A stretch of 11,079 nt of DNA from Defluviitaleaceae bacterium (GTDB taxonomy: Bacteria > Bacillota > Clostridia > Lachnospirales > UBA5962), in NCBI GenBank assembly GCA_009787435.1, contig WRFW01000186.1, positions 1 to 11,079 on the forward strand. The letters are read 5' to 3'. Below, one piece after another: positions 6,156-11,079 of this stretch; position 1 is the first letter of the stretch; each line of letters opens with the position of its first letter. The notes beneath the pieces are model-generated. The model ran no database searches. It was not told where the DNA came from and saw nothing but the letters and a program-made list of their open reading frames with translations. The translations under genes were made by a program, and so were the position numbers.

Positions 6156-8630
6156 ATGCCACAAGGTAATTTTACACAAAAATCAAAAGAAGTAATTGAA
6201 GCTTCAAGAAAATTGGCTGGTGAATTTGGGCACGCCTATATAGGCACTGAACACATTCTTTTAGCACTTGTACACGTTGAAGATTCCGTTGCATATGAAA
6301 CTTTAGATAATAACGATATTTCAGAACTAGATGTTGAAGAAAAAATAGAACAAATGACAGGTATTACAGACGAACAAAATACACCAAAAGATTTTACGCC
6401 GAGAACTAAAAGGCTTCTTGAAAATAGCCACAATGTGTCTGTTGAAGTTGGATCTAGCTATATAGGAACTGAACATATTCTTTTAGCAATTACTAGAGAC
6501 ACAGAAAGCCTAGCTTTTAAAATTTTAATTGCCTTAAAAATAAATATAAACAGCTTAATTGAAGAAATATATGAAAGAATAGGGGCAGGCGGGGCTATGA
6601 CTATGGGTGCAAATATGCAAAACCCTTTTATGAATATGCCTAATAATTCAAACGACCCTAAATCAAAATCTAAAAATGGAACGCCAGTATTAGATAAATT
6701 TAGTAGAGATTTTACTTCTATAGCAAAGGATGGTATTTTTGACCCTATTATAGGTCGTGAAAAAGAAATTGAGCGTATAATACAAATATTATCTAGGCGC
6801 ACTAAAAATAACCCAGTGTTAGTTGGAGACCCAGGGGTCGGAAAAACTGCAGTTATAGAAGGTTTAGCCCAAAAGATAACTTCTGGAGAAGTGCCAGAGC
6901 TTTTGAAGACTAAAAGAGTTGTCTCTTTAGATATGAATGCAGTTGTAGCAGGCACTAAATACCGTGGTGAATTTGAAGAGCGTATGAAAAAAATTCTTGA
7001 AGAGCTTAAAAATACTAAAAATATAATACTCTTTATAGATGAAATTCACACAATTATAGGGGCAGGTGGGGCAGATGGCTCTTTAGATGCTTCAAATATT
7101 TTAAAGCCCTCTCTTTCCCGTGGCGAAATTCAAGTTGTCGGTGCTACTACTATGGACGAGTATAGACGTTATATTGAAAAAAATGCAGCCCTTGAAAGGC
7201 GTTTTCAACCAGTAAATGTTGAAGAGCCTACCGAAGAAGAAGCAATAAGAATGCTATATGGCTTAAGAGATAAATATGAAGCACACCATAGCGTTAAAAT
7301 TACTAATGAAGCTCTTGAAGCTGCAGTTCGCCTAAGTGCAAGGTATATAACCGATAGATTTTTACCAGATAAAGCTATAGACCTTTTAGATGAAAGTGCT
7401 TCTAAAATTCGCCTTTTAAGCTACACTGCCCCACCAAAAATTACAGAAATAGAAAAAGAACTTGAAGACCTCGAAAAAGAGAAAGAAGAAGCTATAAAAA
7501 CTGAATCTTTTGAAAAAGCAGGTGTTATAAAGCAAAAAGAAAATGAACTTAAAACTCAGCTTAAAGAAGAAAAAGAAAAGTGGCAGTCTGGAACTAAGAA
7601 AGAAAGTATTGTAGATGAAGTAGCCATTGCAGATGTTGTTACAAATTGGACTGGTGTACCCGTTCAAAAAATACAAAGCGATGAAAAGAGCAAATTAATA
7701 AACTTAGAAGAAGATTTACACGAAAGAGTTATAGGGCAAGATGAAGCAGTAAAAAGTATATCTCGTGCTATTAGGCGTGGGCGTGTCGGTCTTAAAGACC
7801 CTAAAAGACCTATTGGCTCATTTTTATTTTTAGGGCCAACAGGGGTTGGAAAAACTGAGCTTTGCAAAGCATTAGCAAATACCCTTTTCGGCGATGATAA
7901 TGCAATGATAAGGCTAGATATGAGTGAGTTTATGGAGAAACATACTGTTAGCAAACTTATTGGTTCCCCTCCTGGTTTCGTTGGCTATAACGACGGTGGG
8001 CATTTTAGCGAAAAAATACGCCGCAGACCTTATTCAGTAGTCCTTTTAGATGAGATAGAAAAAGCCCACCCAGATATTTTTAATATTTTGCTGCAAGTTT
8101 TAGAAGATGGGCACATAACCGACAGCCAAGGTAGAAAAGTAAGTTTTAAAAATACGGTAATCATTATGACTTCAAACGCTGGTGCCAAAAGTATAATAAA
8201 TCCTAAAAAATTGGGGTTCACTTCAAATACAACAGCTGAAAAATCTTATGAAGATATGAAAAAAAATGTAATGAATGAAATAAAAGATATTTTCCGCCCA
8301 GAATTTTTAAATCGTATAGACGATATAACAGTTTTTCACCCTCTTTCTGAAGATGATATAAAAGAAATAGCTACAAAAATGATAAATGAAGTTATAGACC
8401 GTGTTAAAGAAAATATGCAAATTACACTATTTGTAACAAATGAAGCAGTAGAGCAAATCTCTAAAGAGGGGTTTGATACTGCTTTCGGTGCAAGACCACT
8501 TCGCCGTGCTATTCAAGCTAAAATTGAAGACCGCCTAGCAGAAGAAGTTTTAAGCGGAACTATATTAGAGGGTGAAAAAGCAGAAATAGACTACAAGGAA
8601 GAAGAATTTGTAGTAAAAAAGATGAGCTAG
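6156..8630 (+). CDS. clpC: ClpC, AAA+ unfoldase of the ClpCP protease
   Basis: An 824-residue HSP100 ATPase that unfolds proteins and threads them into ClpP. The N-domain has two Clp_N repeats, each with IGTEHILLA (29-37 and 103-111). E32 and E106 match the phosphoarginine-pocket glutamates of B. subtilis ClpC, tying it to McsB next door. A Gly/Met/Asn-rich linker (about 143-176) follows. AAA1 has Walker A GDPGVGKT (224-231), pore loop KYRG (268-271), Walker B ILFIDE (291-296) and arginine fingers R348/R349. A short coiled-coil M-domain (about 425-475) carries a UVR-like motif with F452 at the place of the S. aureus tip phenylalanine. AAA2 has Walker A GPTGVGKT (560-567), pore segment GFVGYNDGG (607-615), Walker B VVLLDE (628-633) and the ClpP-docking loop tripeptide LGF (686-688). 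AGGAG at 6141-6145 supports the start. It is 48 bases after mcsB with no clear promoter between them. All ATPase residues are intact. Confidence 0.98.
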   Translation: MPQGNFTQKSKEVIEASRKLAGEFGHAYIGTEHILLALVHVEDSVAYETLDNNDISELDVEEKIEQMTGITDEQNTPKDFTPRTKRLLENSHNVSVEVGSSYIGTEHILLAITRDTESLAFKILIALKININSLIEEIYERIGAGGAMTMGANMQNPFMNMPNNSNDPKSKSKNGTPVLDKFSRDFTSIAKDGIFDPIIGREKEIERIIQILSRRTKNNPVLVGDPGVGKTAVIEGLAQKITSGEVPELLKTKRVVSLDMNAVVAGTKYRGEFEERMKKILEELKNTKNIILFIDEIHTIIGAGGADGSLDASNILKPSLSRGEIQVVGATTMDEYRRYIEKNAALERRFQPVNVEEPTEEEAIRMLYGLRDKYEAHHSVKITNEALEAAVRLSARYITDRFLPDKAIDLLDESASKIRLLSYTAPPKITEIEKELEDLEKEKEEAIKTESFEKAGVIKQKENELKTQLKEEKEKWQSGTKKESIVDEVAIADVVTNWTGVPVQKIQSDEKSKLINLEEDLHERVIGQDEAVKSISRAIRRGRVGLKDPKRPIGSFLFLGPTGVGKTELCKALANTLFGDDNAMIRLDMSEFMEKHTVSKLIGSPPGFVGYNDGGHFSEKIRRRPYSVVLLDEIEKAHPDIFNILLQVLEDGHITDSQGRKVSFKNTVIIMTSNAGAKSIINPKKLGFTSNTTAEKSYEDMKKNVMNEIKDIFRPEFLNRIDDITVFHPLSEDDIKEIATKMINEVIDRVKENMQITLFVTNEAVEQISKEGFDTAFGARPLRRAIQAKIEDRLAEEVLSGTILEGEKAEIDYKEEEFVVKKMS

Positions 8631-8636
8631 CAAATA

Positions 8637-8906
8637 GTGGGTGATAGAGAAAAAACAACGAAACTTTATGATATATATGGCAAGCTTTTAACTGAAAAGA
8701 AAAAAGAAATATTTGAATTATACTACCATGAAGACCTTTCAATGAGCGAAATAGCAGAAAAACAAAATATTACAGCACAAGCCGTGAAAGACCATTTAAA
8801 AAACGCTATAAACACCTTAGAAGAATACGAAGAAAAGCTAGGCTTTTTAAAGAAAAATGATAAAATTAGAAAAGCCTTAGAAAAGCTTTTGAAAGAGTTG
8901 GATTAA
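8637..8906 (+). CDS. ylxM: YlxM/p13-like helix-turn-helix protein
   Basis: An 89-residue protein of the UPF0122/YlxM family, with a sigma-70 region 4-like helix-turn-helix. The N-terminal LYDIYGKLLTEKKKEIFELYY (about 10-30) contains the family core. The recognition part, LSMSEIAEKQNITAQAVKDHL (about 34-54), is followed by NTLEEYEEKLGFL (59-71) and a lysine-rich helical tail. In most Firmicutes ylxM precedes ffh, and the protein is thought to act with the signal recognition particle. Here ffh does not follow; the gene comes last after clpC. The GTG start is 6 bases after the clpC TAG and in the same frame. There is no good Shine-Dalgarno sequence, so translation probably depends on ribosomes terminating on clpC. 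A terminator begins at its stop codon. The family is clear; its role in this operon is unknown. Confidence 0.88.
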   Translation: MGDREKTTKLYDIYGKLLTEKKKEIFELYYHEDLSMSEIAEKQNITAQAVKDHLKNAINTLEEYEEKLGFLKKNDKIRKALEKLLKELD

Positions 8907-8935
8907 TAAAAAACCGCTTAAATAGCGGTTTTTTA
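8907..8935. terminator. Rho-independent terminator, probably bidirectional, between convergent genes
   Basis: TAAAAAACCGCT (8907-8918) and AGCGGTTTTTTA (8924-8935) pair over 12 bases around a 5-base loop (TAAAT). On the plus strand a further TTTTT follows, giving a good terminator directly after ylxM. On the minus strand the hairpin is also flanked by a T-rich run, so it can stop transcription of the opposing kinase gene that ends at 8983. Confidence 0.93.
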
Positions 8936-8982
8936 TTTTTTAAAAAGGATTGATACATCACAAAATACAATATATAGGTAAA

Positions 8983-10461
8983 TTAAAGACTTAAACCGCC
9001 TATAAATTCTCTTAAAATAGAATTTTTGGGCACCTGTTCACTGCTAACACCTAAAAAACTATCTAAAAACTTTATTAGCCGCCTAGCTTCTAAATATTCT
9101 GGGCTAGTTTTATCTATAGCAAATAAAAGAGGCTCTGCAAATTGCTTTAATATGCTCATCTCATAAACTAAAGCTGAATTAAATACTGCATCTGCTGTAT
9201 TTTGATAAGGGAATATGTATTTCGCTTCGCCTTTTAATACAGTTGACCACATCGCTAAATTTGTGCGAGCCGATGTATTTCTATAAGTTATATCTCTAGT
9301 CATTCTTCTAATTAATCTAGTATCTGAAGTTGAAATTCTATTGTGGTCATCTAAATTTAACTGAGTTAAAGCAGAAATAAACACACGGTAACAAATATCT
9401 TTAGGCACTTTTTCACTTATACTTTCATTAAGCCCATGTATACCCTCTATTATTAAAACATCATTTAAGCTAAGCTTAAGAAAATTACCTTGGTAACTTT
9501 TTTTACGCTTTACAAAATCATATATAGGAATGTCCACAGTTTCGCCTTTTAAAAGATTTTCTAAATCGCTATTTATACTTGCAACATCTATAGCGTTAAT
9601 TGATTCTAAATCTAAATCTTCTAAGTTTTCTTTTGGGTCATAATCTCTATAATAATTATCCAAAGAGATTACGTGCGGGTTTATACCAGTAACTTTAAGT
9701 TGAATAGCTAGCCTATGTGCAAAGGTAGTCTTCCCTGAAGAAGTTGGCCCTGCTATGAAAACTATTTTTTTATTTTTATTTGAAATATTATCTGCAATGC
9801 TTGCAACCTTTTTTTCATGAAGTGCTTCATTTATTGCTATAATATCACGAATTTTTCTATTAGCAATATTTTTATTTAAAGCACCTACAGTGTCCACATT
9901 TAAAACCTTAAGCCATTTAGAACTTTCACGAAAAACAGTATTAACATTTTGAATTTTCTTAATTGGTCTTAAATTGCCTGGGTTTTGATGGTCTTCAAAT
10001 TGTATTATAAAGCCGCCATCTGCCACTGAAAGTTTAAAAATTTTTAAATATTTGCAGCTCGGAAACATTGGTCCATAAAAATAATTATAAAAATCTTTCA
10101 GTTTATAAAAATGAACATTTGAAGACCTTCTAAAATTTAAATTTAAAACTTTATCATATTGCCCTTGCCTTTCAGCAATTGAAATAGCTTCTTCTATAGG
10201 CATTACATGCTTTTCTATAAGCAAATCACTTTTAACCATTTCCTCCATAGAAGCGGTTATTTTTTCTAAAAGCTCTTCTGTAACAGGCATTCCAACAATT
10301 TCACAAAATAAATTTTTACTCATTGAATGCTCAACTAAAATGCGTGCCTTAACCCCCAAAACTTCACGAAAAGAAGTTAACATCATAAAAACTACACTTC
10401 TTTGGTAAGCTCTGAACCCGTGTGGGTTTGTTATATCTAAAATGTTAACACCTACCCTCAT
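8983..10461 (-). CDS. Uridine kinase-like P-loop nucleoside kinase with threonyl-tRNA synthetase-like N-terminal domain
   Basis: A 492-residue protein of the clostridial uridine kinase/phosphoribulokinase group. Residues 1 to about 200 form a domain related to the second additional domain of threonyl-tRNA synthetase: FRAYQRS (16-22), ARILVEHSMSKNLFCEI (39-55), VHFYKLKDFYNYFYGPMFPS (116-135). The kinase domain has Walker A GPTSSGKTT (238-246), LDNYYRDYD (267-275) with a likely substrate-binding aspartate, IYDF (313-316), the Walker B-like LIIEGIHGLN (336-345) and a lid segment RRMTRD (385-390). Family members phosphorylate uridine/cytidine, but substrates of this two-domain group are poorly defined. 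Homologues I recall are about 550 residues and begin with a TGS domain. Here it is absent: the frame is closed by a stop at about 10484-10486, inside the Nif3 gene. The ATG lies 13 bases after the Nif3 stop and lacks an upstream binding site; GAGGG lies just inside the gene. Confidence 0.87.
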   Translation of the reverse strand: MRVGVNILDITNPHGFRAYQRSVVFMMLTSFREVLGVKARILVEHSMSKNLFCEIVGMPVTEELLEKITASMEEMVKSDLLIEKHVMPIEEAISIAERQGQYDKVLNLNFRRSSNVHFYKLKDFYNYFYGPMFPSCKYLKIFKLSVADGGFIIQFEDHQNPGNLRPIKKIQNVNTVFRESSKWLKVLNVDTVGALNKNIANRKIRDIIAINEALHEKKVASIADNISNKNKKIVFIAGPTSSGKTTFAHRLAIQLKVTGINPHVISLDNYYRDYDPKENLEDLDLESINAIDVASINSDLENLLKGETVDIPIYDFVKRKKSYQGNFLKLSLNDVLIIEGIHGLNESISEKVPKDICYRVFISALTQLNLDDHNRISTSDTRLIRRMTRDITYRNTSARTNLAMWSTVLKGEAKYIFPYQNTADAVFNSALVYEMSILKQFAEPLLFAIDKTSPEYLEARRLIKFLDSFLGVSSEQVPKNSILREFIGGLSL

Positions 10462-10474
10462 TAAGATAACTAAT

Positions 10475-11079
10475 TTATAAAATTTTTACTTCTTTAAAAA
10501 TTTGCTCATCATCAAAAACATGTATATTTAAATTTTCAAAATGGCTTTGCAAATATATTTTTAAATCTTCTAAAACAGGTGCTTCTGTTGCATAATGGGT
10601 TGCATCAATTAAATTTAAACCCATATCTCTAGCTTTTTGGCTTTCATGGTAACGCAAATCACCTGTAACATAAACTTGTGCGTTTTTATTAATAGCAGAT
10701 TTAAACATAAAAATATCTGAAGCACTGCCCCCACAAACTGCAACTCTAGTTATTAAAGTATCCTCTTCACCAACATACCTTGCAATAGGCACGTTTAATT
10801 GCTTAGCTGTAAACTTTGCAAATTCAGAAAGAGACATAGGATTTTGAATATCTCCAACTAATCCTAATGTATCTGTTAAACGCTCTCTATTTTTTAGTTG
10901 CAGCTTATTAAAAAGAGAATCATTAACGCCGCCCTCTGCTATATCTAAATTTGTATGCGATACGTATACAGTTATATCATGCTTAATTAAATCTATAATA
11001 CGTTTTCCTAAAGCTGTATGTGTATTTATATGCTTTAACCCTTTAAAAACTGGTGGGTGGTGAGTAATTATAAGCTCTG
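10475..11079 (-). CDS. Nif3-like dinuclear metal centre protein, C-terminal part (cut by right edge)
   Basis: An open frame enters from the right edge and runs 200 codons to a TAA. It is the Nif3/YbgI/YqfO family, hexameric toroids that bind two metal ions. An annotation starting at the internal ATG at 10837 would cut the gene short. Numbered from the edge, the metal ligands are visible: ITHHPPVFKG (4-13), SHTNLD (40-45) and ATHYATE (159-165). VAVCGGSASD (112-121) is the second family signature. These correspond to the His-His, His/Asp and His/Glu ligands of E. coli YbgI. There is no sign of the PII-like insert that enlarges YqfO-type members: the stretch between the two conserved halves is short, so this is probably the compact form of about 260 residues. 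The molecular function of the family is unsettled (GTP cyclohydrolase-like and metal-handling roles have been suggested). It precedes the kinase gene by 13 bases, suggesting one transcript. Confidence 0.94.
   Translation of the reverse strand, partial: ELIITHHPPVFKGLKHINTHTALGKRIIDLIKHDITVYVSHTNLDIAEGGVNDSLFNKLQLKNRERLTDTLGLVGDIQNPMSLSEFAKFTAKQLNVPIARYVGEEDTLITRVAVCGGSASDIFMFKSAINKNAQVYVTGDLRYHESQKARDMGLNLIDATHYATEAPVLEDLKIYLQSHFENLNIHVFDDEQIFKEVKIL

Noticed and set aside
6458..6955. Minus-strand open frame of 165 codons inside clpC
   Set aside because: It lies opposite the conserved ClpC N-domain and AAA1 region, and its translation shows no recognisable motif.
7416..7676. Minus-strand Phe-rich open frame resembling a membrane peptide
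   Set aside because: It is the complement of the Lys/Glu-rich ClpC M-domain codons, which read as Phe/Leu on the other strand.
10475..10837. A complete 120-residue gene starting at the ATG at 10837
   Set aside because: The same frame stays open to the right edge and encodes the HHP and SHTNLD motifs of Nif3, so the ATG is internal.

Overview
The window looks like chromosomal DNA of a low-GC Gram-positive bacterium, most likely a member of the Clostridia. The evidence is high A+T, AGGAG-type ribosome binding sites, ATG/GTG starts, and a set of Firmicutes hallmark genes: mcsA, mcsB, clpC, ylxM, a zinc-ribbon/serine-hydrolase membrane protein and a clostridial-type uridine kinase-like protein. 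I see no mobile element, CRISPR array, tRNA or rRNA. The genus cannot be fixed from the sequence alone.

Layout. Positions 1-3198 hold a leftward run of four closely spaced genes, in order of transcription: a SpoU/TrmH-family RNA methyltransferase, a cyclophilin peptidyl-prolyl isomerase, a membrane protein with a cytoplasmic zinc ribbon and an extracellular degenerate class A beta-lactamase fold, and a sugar/choline-type nucleotidyltransferase cut by the left edge. A divergent intergenic region (3199-3461) carries a promoter for each direction, a 17-bp imperfect-loop inverted repeat and a duplicated ribosome-binding-site-like element. Positions 3462-8906 hold a rightward operon: RNase E/G-family ribonuclease, mcsA, mcsB, clpC and ylxM. 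The first three genes overlap one another. It ends at a clear hairpin terminator (8907-8935) that can also serve the opposing genes. Positions 8983-11079 hold two leftward genes: a Nif3-family metal-binding protein (cut by the right edge), then a P-loop uridine kinase-like protein.

How the genes work together. McsB is the protein-arginine kinase, McsA its zinc-binding activator, and ClpC the AAA+ unfoldase that receives phosphoarginine-marked proteins and feeds them to ClpP. ClpC here keeps both phosphoarginine-pocket glutamates (E32 and E106). In the classical Firmicutes operon the first gene is the repressor ctsR. Here that place is taken by an RNase E/G gene that overlaps mcsA by four bases, so RNA processing and marked-protein degradation are probably co-expressed. 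I see no CtsR or CIRCE operator in the upstream region, so control of this stress operon must differ from the textbook model.

Main oddities: the ctsR-less rng-mcsA-mcsB-clpC-ylxM arrangement; an RNase E/G lacking its zinc-link segment; a McsB whose C-terminal phosphoarginine-sensing motif looks degenerate; a beta-lactamase-fold protein that has lost the SxxK lysine; a methyltransferase gene that appears leaderless; and a uridine kinase-like protein lacking the usual N-terminal TGS domain.
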